64,000 bases of DNA from Pagrus major (lineage: Eukaryota > Chordata > Actinopteri > Spariformes > Sparidae). A program made the translations under genes and the position numbers. Where the stretch lies: assembly GCF_040436345.1 (NCBI RefSeq), contig NC_133223.1, forward strand, positions 3,783,847 through 3,847,846, written 5' to 3'. The notes beneath the pieces were generated by a model. It was not told the DNA's origin and ran no database searches. It was given only the letters and a program-made list of their open reading frames with translations. Positions 34,101-44,005 of this stretch are shown piece after piece. How positions within the stretch are numbered: the stretch's first letter is position 1; each line of letters opens with the position of its first letter.

Positions 34101-37100
34101 CAGTCAAATATTGATTTCAATAGATGGGAATATCTCCATCCCTATAAAAGTAGGTCTATGCACTAAAAGTCATCTGTTTTCCAAAGATTCTGGAAATGGA
34201 CAGTGAATCTGCCATGAGAGTCATAGATTTGTATCTCAAGTCCTGGGAGCAGCTCTGGTGCTTTTACCTGAGTTCTTCTGTGGGCGTTCAAACACACTGA
34301 TGGAGTCATCACAGAGGTAGAAGGAGATGATGAATACCCTGTCTCTGTCAACTGGATCAGTGGTCACCATCTTGGCATGGAAATTCAGCACATTACTGTC
34401 CAGGCCACATCTAGGGAGATACACAAATACTAGAGTGTGGGGCTTTCACTGACACACACAACCATTTCAGTATAATTTGATTGTGATTGTGATCATGACT
34501 ACAATCCAACCTGTCTTTCTCCATAAATTTGCGGAGATCTTTCTGTGGGGGCTTGGGCAGCAGGCCCTGGCAGGAGCTTAGCGAGTCTTCCTCTGAGCCA
34601 AAGCCATTGTAGGGGGGCACAGTCCTTGAGGGCTTAGGGGCTGGGGGAGCTTTGTACTGCACTGGGGTGAAGTCCTCTGAGAAGGAGAACGAACAGACAA
34701 AACACTTAAAATAAGAAAGAAACCCAGGAAGAGAGCTGAAACGATCAGAGGGCAGCAGGTAATCCATTCATGCAGGAGCACAGCAGCCTGGGTCTGACTA
34801 TAACCCTAAGCTGACCTCTGACTGCTTAGAGTTAGACAAGACCCTCCATCACAGTGGCCTGTCACAAGGGGCTCTGCCTGGTTTACTACTGTGACTAATG
34901 CAACGAGCCCCAAAACCTGCCCAGGGTGGCAGACACATCCATGACCAGCTTGGGTTTCTCCTGCTGGGGAGTGCTGTACGTCTTGTGGTCCCCAGTGCCT
35001 TTAACTGTGGAGGCATGGAGAAATAGCATCGCTGGAGGCCAGAGTATCTTATGTCAAGCAGACAGTGGTGCTGAACTCTGTAATTGGTTCTTCTATCCAC
35101 TGACCAAGTAACCAAGAGAACCACAACATTATATAGATTTTTATATTGTTTTCTTGGAAAAAAAATGTACTCAGAACATATAACTTTATTTCATTTTTAA
35201 CTGTATAAATAAAAACAAAGGTATCCTGTGCCATTAGTCTCAGGTATCCGTTTTGTAGGAAGGTTCATTATACCTCTTGCTGGCGCTTTCTCTTACTGCC
35301 ACTAAGTGTTCAGATTAGTGTATTGCAGGCATGAGCAAGATTCAAGATTAATTTAACAGTCATAATGCAATAAAAGATTGTATAATGAAATTTTTGTTGT
35401 AATTCTCTAAGCTACATACACACACAGAAAAAACTAACTACACAGACTAATTCATAAATATAATCAAGTCAGAAAAATAAACTATTCATGGTGGAGTGTT
35501 GAGGATGAGTCACAGTCTGTGGAAAGAAGCTGCTCCATAGTTTGGTGGTACAGCAGCAGATACTTCTGTATCTTTTGCCAGACAACAGCAGGGTGAACAG
35601 ACTGTGGCTGGAGTTGGTGTAGTCGATCTTCAATTTATAACTGAAGGTTAAATCTATTCAAATATACAAACATACATATTATTTGATTCATTTTGATAGA
35701 TAAGGTTTTTACAGGCTTTTATTGCATATATAAATCACTTACAATCATTTTTGGATTTTAATTCAGTCAATAAAACATCAAAACACATTTGTAGCAATAC
35801 TGATTTTTAAAAAATCAATAACATAATAGTATTTGGTTACCTATGCCATATTTGGAGCGGTAGTAGTCTTTGGTGAAGTCATCACAATCAGCAATGATCA
35901 CTCTCCTGCCCCACACATTCACCTCCCCGCCCACAGTCAGATCACAGTCCTTATAAAAGTCCTCATGGACTGCTCCTGTCTGTAAGACAGAGAGAGAAAA
36001 GGGGAGAGAGGAAAATGAGATGCGTGAAAGACCACACCTGTGGAATTCTGAAATTGTTCGAATGTAGTAAAATGGACATTAATTGTACATTTAGCCACAT
36101 GTATATTGCAGTGCTGCAAATAACCCGGAGGGGTCATCCTCTATACTGTCAAGTTTCAGTCAAAATGGTGTTCATGTAGAAGCTCACTGTGATACTATAA
36201 TGCACTATATGGCCAAAAGTATGTGGACACCCAAACGTTATATGCAAGTGAGTGTCGAACTTTCCATAAAATTGTAGGAACAGGGTTGCAGGGATTTGGT
36301 CAAATTCAGCCACAAGAGCATTACGGACATAAGGCACTGATGTTGAGTGTTAGGCTAGGCTTAGAGACAGTGTTCCAGTTCCTTCCAGAGGTGTTGGATG
36401 GGGTTGAGGCCAGGGCTCCATGTAGTAAAGTCAAATTCTTCCACACTTAACTCAGAAAATCGTTACTTTATGCATCCATGATTTTGCACAGGGACAGCCA
36501 TTTACTGAAACAGGAAAGAGCTTTTCTCAAAATTGTCACTCGGTTGGGAGCACATTACTGTCTTAAATGTCATTACATGCTGTAGCATTAAGATTGGAAT
36601 TGGAAAGAATGTTTACCTTGCTTGGTGTCCCCTTACTTTTGGCCATAAAGCATAGTTTGTTTTAGGCCAACTGTCAGTACTGCAACCCCTAGGTTAAATG
36701 GGTGTCTCTCTAACATTTCATTTTTCATTCTTATTTTTCTTGTTATAATGTTCAGCATGTTTGTAGTGTGAGCATGGCTAAGACAGGACATACTTTGAGG
36801 CTGTCCAGTATGTAGCGTTTTCCCTGAGTCGAGGAAGCAAACACATTCAGCACGGTGCGGCCTGTGACCTCTCCAGGCTGCTTCAATTGGGCTGGAGCAC
36901 ACTACAGATACATAACAAACAACCATGGGCAGGAGAGGGCAGAAACTGTTACACGAAACACGTTGTACAAGATCTTCACAGAACTGAGCACCATTCTGCA
37001 TGCAATCCCAAACCTGGAGAGAGAGACCAAAAGATAAATAGACTCTCCTCAGGACAAGCCAATTTCCCATTGGATGGTGGATGCTGGTCAACCTTTAGGG

Positions 37101-40100
37101 TTGACATTTAATAAAAGGCATCAGAAGAAACAAATTTACTAGACAGAAAACACACATAGACACACAAACACACATGATTGAGACCTGGCTGTCTTTCAAG
37201 ATGAATTAGGCTTCAGTCAGTAACTGGAAGAGAAAGCCAAAATGCTTGAGGGAGACTGGATGCTCCAGCAGTCCTGTCAGACTGAATGAGGTCTTGGTGA
37301 GGGGAGGGATACGGGGAGAAGGATGAAAAGAAGTCACCCAACCAGAAAGAGAGGCCGCTTTAAACCTTCAGGTTTGGAATAACTATCTATAAATGTAACA
37401 TTTGGTCATGGACAAGAATAAAAACAAATTGTGCTACATTCATTAACTCACTAAATGTTCGTTAGGGAGTTTCTCTGCCATAAGCTCTGCCATAGCTGCT
37501 GTAGCATACTCCTTGACAACGGTCGCTCCTTTCTTCAGTTCTAGAATTTTGTTCAAAATTACTCATCACATGAATGAGTGATCATAAAACAATCCTACAT
37601 AAACAAAATCTTTCAAATTAAGGAAACATATTGGTAAATCATTGTAAATATGATAGTTAACTCTTATGTAAAAGGGAATTCACTTAAGTTATAAAAAATG
37701 TAATTGGACAGTACTGGAAATTTGCAGTTTAATGATAACCATGGGAGGTATTGGGAACTGCTTAAAACCAAGATAGGAAATTTACAATTCAAGCCATCTA
37801 TACCGAAAGGTTAAAAACATAGAGTTTAACTAAATGTATTTCAGACATCACATTAAATATATCACGAGATGACAAAGTCCACCTACAGTTTGATAAACTT
37901 TCACAGGAATTACATTTTATAGAGAGACAAAGATGCTTTTAAACCATCCAGATTAAAAAAGGGTGGGAAGAATAGCAAGTACTGTTTCAACATAGAAAAA
38001 AGAGGCGGAGAATATAGTAGGAAAGAGAAAAGCGAGAAATTCAATATCTCAATTAAAAACAGCTACAAATATAAGTATAATTTAGTGACAGTGATTTCAA
38101 AATAAATCATTATTTATATATTATTATTTTTACTGTGATGTACAGTATATTAACAGCAACTTTCATAATGAACAAAATCTGAAACATAACACGTCTATAG
38201 TTATATCAGCACTTTTTCACTTATAACTTATTTTTAACTTAGTTAAAATACTTCACTTTTTACAGTTCGCTTCGTATATATTGTTGATAATTTACTGTTT
38301 GTTTTTGTATAAAGTTTTTTAAAACATTTTTGATCCTCTATATAGATGGATAACCGTTAGCGATGTACGCTGGCCACACACTAACAGTCAGTATGGCTCT
38401 TTTATACTCGGTGCCAAAAATGAAAGTGACTGATGAACACCGTCTTCAGAAAGCTAGCAGTAAAGGTCCGACCTCATTAGTGGATAAGGGATTTAAATCC
38501 CCAATCAGAGAGAGGGGTGACTGGTTCTACTGTTATGTGTATATGCAGAGCTTTTTAGGAAGTCAGACAGCTGACAGGCTAACCTCACTAGTTAAAAATA
38601 CCTACTTCATTATTTAAATGATCAAAAATGTTAAATACACTATATACAAAAACAGAACTGTGAATACTGTGAACTGTGAATAGTGAAGTATTTTAACTAA
38701 GTTACGGATGAAGAAGCACTGAGATAACTCAACATATACTTTGGAGTGCCATTGGAAGCCAAAAGACGTGCAGTTTGTAAAGCGGCTATACGTCACATTA
38801 CATTGTGCAAGTGGACCTTCTTTGACTGGCAGACACATTTTTTAAAAAAAATAACACTTTCACACAGGTGCAATAGATTGGGCAGCCAGTACGGATCGGG
38901 CACTGACCTGTGCCAGTGCAGGACTGTCTCCACAGACACCTAATTTAAAGACTGGCCTACTGCAAAACACAGCAAGATTTATCTGGAGGGTGTAGGCTTG
39001 ATCAGCAATGTGTGAAGTTGTTTGGCAAGGCTTGAATGTGAAAGATGTCATTAATCATTTGTATGAAAAAGTCACGCACACCAGCTTTAACAACAAATAT
39101 AGTCCTCCTCTCTCCATTCCCATAGCCTCCGACACACCTTTAAACAGATTCTTTTGGGTGTCTCACCTTAGGTAGTTTGTTACGGCGTAAGAACTTGGAC
39201 ACATCTCTCCCAGAGTTTGGCGGGATAACCTCACAGATCTCTATAGTGTCATCAGCCAGGAAGTAATGCAGTATGAGCTCCCGGACGTCCCCAAACACAC
39301 TCTCTGTGTCATCCCAAAAGCAGTTGAAGCGCAGGACATTACGGTCATGTTCCAGGTACTGCTTCAGTGTGTCGCACCTCTCATACGGCCGAAGTGGCTT
39401 CATATTTTTCTCAATCTGGATGAGGGACCATTTCAAATAAGAAAAATCGACACATCTTATGTCAAATACATGAGAGAATTACATTTTTTGTTTTGACAAT
39501 CATTTTCTCCAAGGGGAGGCATCAGTGTTTTTCACTGGGCATCATTCCCATTAGCAGAGTTAAGTAGTTGACTAAATGGTCCAAAAAATATAAATATGTC
39601 AAAAAATGAAACCACAGTTATATAATGATTAAAATACATTGTACCCGAAAATACTAAAATCAAAATATTTGCCAGTTCCACCACCTTCACAATTCCAAAT
39701 TCTGTTTTATATTGTTTTGAAATCAATACAACAAATATACTTTTTGTACAGTGTCCTCCAAGAAAATGGGCTGCTTAAAACCATCAGTTTTAAGGGCATT
39801 TGTTGTTATGAAACAATATATTGATTGGTTGAATATATTGAAGTAACAGAAATGATTATTGATATTTTGAAAACTAAATAAACCCTATATAAACGGACCT
39901 CTCGTAGGCCCCAGGAGATTGTTGTTTACATGATCCTGTGTAAATTGATTTAAAATACAAATCATAATAGCTAGATAATTTTTTTGCAGCAGAAGTATTC
40001 TGTCTTTGTGTGTCATTAAGTTGTACCCTCATGATGATATCATTACATTATCTTACATGTGATGGAAAATTAGGTGACAGCACATGCCAGTGTAGTTAAG

Positions 40101-42765
40101 TGGTGCTGGAGGAGAGGAGAAACAGATTGTATTTTATGACGATTGAATCATTTTATCAGTCATTATGGTTTGACATAAACAGCCTTACAGCCTGGTCTGC
40201 TTGTACAGAATGTAAATGAAGCATTTAAGATAATCCAACAAATGACATTACAATAAGCTAAAACACTAGTGTAGGCACTGGGAAAATTGCAAACTATCAA
40301 AATACCTTGGCACTCCTTTGCATGTTTATGTTGCTATGTTCAAAATTCATTATTAATTTAATGATCAATTATTCAAGATAAATCATAGACTTACATAGAT
40401 TTACAGTGAAAATTGTATAGTTATATCCATGATCAGAAATTAAATGAAGTTTCTCTTTTGAAATTATACTACATATAAAATGTGTTATTGTTATTTTTAT
40501 GAAAACGCCCTAAAAACAATATTACAAAGAAACCCCACAAAAAAGATTTTGAAAAAAGACACTGATGCCTACCTGTTCCCGGAGGTTGCTGTAGGGGTCA
40601 TCAGGTACAGTGGCACAGTCATTGAGCCGCATCCCAAGTTTTGTGAGAAAATTCCTTGTAAAAGAGTCACAGTTGGTCAAGGTGAATGAACGCGAGTACA
40701 GCACCATCTGTTGGTTGATGTTGAAATGGAAAATGTTGTAGAACTGGTCATCATCTGGGGGAGGTAGTGGGACACGCTGGCGACGAATAAGTGTTCCTGT
40801 CACAAGGAACAACAACACAGCAATGGTGAGCTACAGGTATGAATCTGCTCATCATAACTCACTGAAGTGTATTGTCTGTTGACTTTGGGTATCATTTAGC
40901 CGGTTGGAATCTTGAATGCAGTAAAAGTACATGAACAATAAAACATTTTCATCTGAGTTATATTCAAAAGATATTTCCTGCAATATCACAGGCACCTTGA
41001 GGGATGCCACTGTTCTTGTACTCTGGCTCGACCACCTGTATGGTATCATCTTCCAGGTAGAAGTAGATCTTACACCTCCTGATTCTGTACGTCTCATCTC
41101 GGGCGTCAGGCACAGCCTCCTGACAGTACGCTTCAAAGCACAAAACCTGAGGGGGGCAAAAAGGCAGTCTGTCAAATTATGGCATTTAGTTACATAACTG
41201 ATCAATGGGTTTGAAGATCTCTTTAATGACTTAACAGAAATATGCAAATGTTAATGCAGTGTTCCTAACAATGCTTTAAACTAAATGGATCATTCACATA
41301 ATACATACAGTGACAGAATAAATGGACCATTTGTGGTACTGTATTCAAAATATACATTTTTAAAGCCAGTGCTAAATATTAGTTGGATTTTTCATCAGAC
41401 ATGAGTCCATTCAGTACTGCATACCAACTGGTATGGAGAAAAATGTGTGTATAACCTGGGAGGTAAAAACTGATCAATTTTAAGGCAGTTCACCTGTTTG
41501 TCAAAGACTACCCAGGATGGTAAATCACTGCCCTGTCCTTTGGGGTAAACAGAATACTTTGGTTTGATCTCCTGGCCAACTAACAGCTCTCCTCCAATGC
41601 CTGGCTTTGCAGATCCCACAAACATAGGGACTCCATGGGAATCGTTGAAATGTTGGGATTTGTGAAATCTCTCCTTCCCCAGCTGTAGGAGAGAAGAAAG
41701 CAAGCAACTACTCAACTGCCAACCTAGACAGAACGATCACTTTCTATTAAAATCATACTGTAATATCAGTTTGGTACGGTATACAGTCATGAAATCAATT
41801 ATTTATCTATTTACCTCGAAATGACATCATTCAGTTATATTAGGCTTATAAAAACTGAAAAGATCTTGGAAAGCCTTGTGGTGATGTTAAAGGCACCTTA
41901 TTTCAACCATAAAACAACCTGTAATCAGCGAGATCTGACAATTTCTGTTGCCTTATCAAAAAATGCCATCTTAATGCCAATCTCTGACTACAAGTTGTCT
42001 TATTCATTTCTTTTCACTTCTTTATTGTACACCTGTCCAAATACAAAGGTACAAACACCTAGACGATACAGAAAAAACACAAAAAGGACTAAACCAAAAA
42101 CAATTACATTCACTTTTTACAAGGCTAGACTTCATGTCACATGCTTTCAAATATATTGATTTAACAACTTAAAAGGTATAATTAGCTTTCATGTTTTTAT
42201 CATACGGTGGTGCTATAGCTACTGTTTAGATTCATTAAGAGAGTGTAGGAAAGTTGGCTTGGGTCCTGACCGTCTAATTTCCCATAAAGAACAACGTCTT
42301 ATTTCCAACACTTAACGCTCCAACAAATGTATTTATTTACATCCTTCTTAACTTAAGTTTCTCTCTCAGAAAGAAGCCAACCACCAAAACATCCTTCTGT
42401 ATACACCAGAACATACTGTCTGTAATCAATCTCCATTTTGAATCTTTCTAACACACTAGCTGTTGAACGGGTTTAATTATTTCTCTTTAACTTGTATCTA
42501 AAATGCATTTGTTGTATCTGTTGTCTACCCACGAACATAAAGACGCCTCGTTCGTTTGTTAAATACGCAAACATCGCGTAGCCTGTAAGTTCAGCAGCGA
42601 CCCTGCTAACAAAAGAGACTGTAGTTAGCTTAATTAAGTCTAGCTAGCTAACCTGAACTTCGGTGCAGTGACCAAGCTAGAGTTAAAAAACATTGTGAAA
42701 AATACCAAATGTAGTAATCTTACTTGTTTACTGGGACAGTGGCCAGGTAGGAATGGTAAAGCCAT
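21250..42765 (-). CDS. efhc2: EF-hand domain-containing family member C2 (DM10 protein), 15 exons
   Basis: Ciliary protein that lines the lumen of axonemal doublet microtubules. Exons in transcript order: 42724-42765, 41494-41682, 40996-41146, 40573-40796, 39167-39415, 36794-36901, 35841-35979, 34511-34676, 34268-34410, 33607-33803, 33191-33324, 26222-26416, 23976-24068, 23569-23668, 21250-21378. They sum to 2259 nt (752 codons plus stop), all phases close with GT-AG introns, and human EFHC2 is about 749 residues. The start MALPFLPG and the block [18 protein letters not shown] are family hallmarks. Three DM10 domains lie at about 78-200, 208-370 and 423-530 ([28 protein letters not shown]). 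An EF-hand-like loop [12 protein letters not shown] at about 565-576 has Ser, not Glu, at position 12, so calcium binding is doubtful. Intron 11 (6.8 kb) hosts an L1. The first and last exons are the least certain. Confidence 0.95.
21773..21822. repeat. (GAAA)n microsatellite
   Basis: About a dozen GAAA units, just 3' of the efhc2 last exon region on the plus strand coordinate (inside efhc2 intron 14). Confidence 0.95.
21955..22092. repeat. (TA)n / (TATATG)n tract inside the hAT element
   Basis: About 138 bp of TA with interspersed TG. It explains the Tyr-Ile-rich open frames on both strands, which are artefacts. Confidence 0.95.
22293..22430 (-). pseudogene. BED zinc finger exon of a deleted hAT transposase
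   Basis: A 45-codon frame from the ATG at 22,430 to TAG at 22,293. It begins [15 protein letters not shown], continues with [10 protein letters not shown] and ends with [14 protein letters not shown]. This is a complete BED finger signature: W-x-x-F, Cys-x2-Cys, the TTNM turn and the first His of the H-x3-5-H pair. BED fingers form the N-terminal DNA-binding domain of hAT transposases. The frame stops where the finger's last His would follow (usually HLK-x-KH), so this is a truncated remnant. It is below the usual gene-calling length. Orientation is opposite to the plus strand and the same as efhc2, within intron 14. Confidence 0.75.
22999..23039. repeat. (CA)n-rich imperfect microsatellite
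   Basis: Imperfect CA repeats in efhc2 intron 14. A separate GT tract lies at about 23,224-23,266. Confidence 0.85.
23224..23266. repeat. (GT)n microsatellite
   Basis: GT repeats with one GCAT interruption, in efhc2 intron 14. Confidence 0.9.
24428..25613. mobile_element. Possible degraded hAT-like relic containing a perfect hairpin
   Basis: Both ends are rich in 'ccaatat', 'ggcagatattgg' and 'cggtat' words in inverted arrangement (left from about 24,428, right to about 25,613), and the outermost bases resemble cagg...ctag. This is the style of a fish element with 'gatatatcggcc' subterminal repeats. The target duplication is not convincing (ggcattc and gcattta). It lies in efhc2 intron 12. 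Confidence 0.3.
25091..25144. repeat. Perfect 23-bp inverted repeat, 8-nt loop
   Basis: Arm 1 at 25,091-25,113 (starts agagaagcct) and arm 2 at 25,122-25,144 (ends ggcttctct) are exact reverse complements around the loop ctacctgt. Pairing stops abruptly beyond both arms. The length is in the range of a pre-miRNA stem, but a perfectly paired stem this short is atypical. A recent local template-switch event is an equally good explanation. Confidence 0.9.
27022..27034 (+). repeat. L1 target-site duplication, 5' copy
   Basis: aatttagttgatg, exactly repeated after the L1 poly-A tail at 32,666-32,678. Confidence 0.93.
27198..28031 (+). CDS. L1 ORF1 protein (RNA-binding nucleic acid chaperone), intact
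   Basis: 277 codons from the ATG at 27,198; a second in-frame ATG at 27,237 (MSQLSD) is an alternative start. The N-terminal half (about residues 40-120) is a heptad-like coiled coil ([34 protein letters not shown]), the trimerisation segment of L1 ORF1p. It is followed by an RRM-like region around [15 protein letters not shown] and a basic C-terminal domain containing [17 protein letters not shown] and YPARVSL. ORF1p coats the L1 RNA and is needed in cis for retrotransposition. No stop or frameshift was seen, in contrast to ORF2 of the same element. Confidence 0.88.
   Translation: MRTRRVASRERQTMSQLSDAALDCKDSESLAKFIETVLSKHFQEADDVAKEGFSRLEKKVDTMQSTLNRQAEQLKSLHTAVGKIESHVQKLETDCAQNQTKLAKYEDKLVQIEDRARRDNILLINLKEEIETSNARQYLFANLSKWFPALADQPPEIMRAHRVGAPRDASSKPQPLILKCLRFTDRDRILNESRRHPVTVAGHQIKFAPDYSEATSKKRKPCYPVLNRARQAGFQAFLLYPARVSLNRGSERYMFEDVAKASAFLDSEAAKGSTGVE
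28639..32334 (+). pseudogene. L1 ORF2 (endonuclease and reverse transcriptase), broken
   Basis: Starts [14 protein letters not shown], the usual AP-endonuclease opening, then has an in-frame TAA at 28,723. The endonuclease continues with [19 protein letters not shown] and, after a deletion or frameshift near 29,175, SRIDLFLIS and SDHSPI. Further frame breaks lie near 29,885, 30,045 and 31,213. A TAG follows at 31,711-31,713, a TGA near 31,790 and another stop near 31,858. RT motifs: [11 protein letters not shown] (motif A), [11 protein letters not shown] (B) and YCDDIILYL (C; most relatives have Ala at the second place). The C-terminus has the cysteine-histidine motif [18 protein letters not shown]. 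The final stop is at 32,332-32,334. The coding positions imply decay by small deletions rather than by many substitutions. Confidence 0.9.
32666..32678 (+). repeat. L1 target-site duplication, 3' copy
   Basis: Exact copy of 27,022-27,034, immediately after the poly-A tail. Confidence 0.93.
35335..35640. repeat. Dispersed teleost repeat, LINE-3'-end-like
   Basis: Contains 'gtggaaagaagctgctccatag' and 'cagacaacagcagggtgaacag', part of a phrase (gaagaagctgttcctga ... ggcagcagggtgaa) I recall as abundant in fish genomes, preceded by an AT-rich region. Intronic in efhc2 (intron 7). The family is not named. Confidence 0.5.
36203..36652. mobile_element. Tc1/mariner-type MITE
   Basis: Left end cactatatggccaaaagta followed by tgtggacacc, and right end ggtgtcc...cttacttttggcca. 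They form an inverted repeat of about 28 bp typical of a very common fish Tc1/mariner-derived family ending in TA. The internal 390 bp ('ggttgcagggatttg', 'ccagaggtgttggatgggg') has no transposase. It lies in efhc2 intron 6, only about 140 bp 3' of exon 6 in transcript direction. Confidence 0.8.
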
Positions 42766-42815
42766 GTCTGTAAAATAAAACAGGTTGTTTCTTCATACAA
42801 GTCCGCTGCTGTGCT

Positions 42816-42863
42816 GTTATTGGTTACCATGGAAGCGGTTTGTTGGGGGTATCCCTTGGAGAC
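42816..42863 (-). promoter_or_regulatory. efhc2: efhc2 promoter with two X-box-like motifs and a CCAAT box
   Basis: Upstream of the efhc2 ATG (42,765) are two imperfect RFX X-box palindromes: gttaccatggaagc (42,823-42,836) and gtatcccttggagac (42,849-42,863). Both have the half-site pattern GT(N)(N)CC ... GG(N)(N)(A/G)C with a 2-3 bp spacer. A CCAAT box on the minus strand (attgg, 42,819-42,823) abuts the first. RFX factors, with FOXJ1, switch on motile-cilium genes through X-boxes, so their presence suits an axonemal gene. The motif match is by eye and both sites deviate in one half. Confidence 0.5.
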
Positions 42864-43301
42864 GGTCCTGACCGAAGGATGATTGAAACCACCCAAATCA
42901 TTGGTACAGAGCTGTGATATCAGTGAAGTGAGATGTCTGCAGAGCCCAAAGGATACTGACAGACAACACCAGCCACAGCAGGGTAGAATATTGTCTTAAT
43001 TAATAATTAGGGATCCCACATTTTTTAAGGGAATTTTTACCACACCGAGTATAAAAGAGAAAAAAAACCCATTATATATATTTTTAATTATCGTTTATTT
43101 TACGCTAGAAACATCTGGCCATTCAAACTGAGATTGGCGTTTCACTATTTAATTATGGGCAGAGAAATCTATAGTACACTATAAGTCAAAGTAAAACCAA
43201 GCTTAGATAACAAACACATAACATTCAATGGCCATGGTGTACATCAAGAGTAAAAAGACATACTCAATTCATTTAAAGACAATTCAAGTTATGTTATCAT
43301 T

Positions 43302-43307
43302 TTTATT
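43302..43307 (-). promoter_or_regulatory. fundc1: Candidate poly(A) signal of fundc1
   Basis: AATAAA on the minus strand, about 700 nt after the fundc1 stop. Another AATAAA lies near 43,091. Which is used cannot be seen from sequence. Confidence 0.35.
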
Positions 43308-44005
43308 TCTTCATCAAACTTACATTATAGACAAACCACAACCTTCAGGACCTAAAGCATCAATTTACTGCCAAACAAAATACATACAAAAAGAGAGATG
43401 CAGGGGAGGCTGACATAACCCATCAAACATGTAGCACCTCTAAAGGCATATCAATCCCGTATCTGTCAGTACCCTGAAGAGTACTATTTCTGGAAATTAA
43501 AAAAACAGAACTGGCATTGATGGAGTCCTATGGGGCTGCCATGTAATAGTGAATTTCAATCGACCTGCACTTGACTTGGCTTAATTGTGCACAACAAGGC
43601 AGCTATAACAGTGCATTGTCTTTCTTTTTGGTGCAATGTCAGTTGGCTAAAAATAAATAAATTAAAAAAATGCAACATTCTGATGGCCTTTAAATTTTTA
43701 CAATATTTTTGTATGATATGTATCATTTTTTGCCCTGGAAAGTGGAGTATTTTGAAAGGGTCATTCCTGAATGGGCAAAAAAACAAGAAGTCCCACATTA
43801 TATGGACAGTGCTCATCATGTGGAGGTACAGTATTTAAGAAGACAAAAGGATGTGCAGCTTATGTAGAGACACACAGCTACAAACTAATATGAAGTTGTT
43901 GCTTGCTGTCATTAAACACTTAAAAACCATCCAGCAATGATTTATATTGTTTCCGTAGTTTTTCATGACATCAAAGGAACAGGGACTCTTGTCATTTGGC
44001 AGACC

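Noticed and set aside
41821-42159. 112-codon plus-strand frame in efhc2 intron 1
   Set aside because: Opposite strand to efhc2, no domain, AT-rich chance frame.
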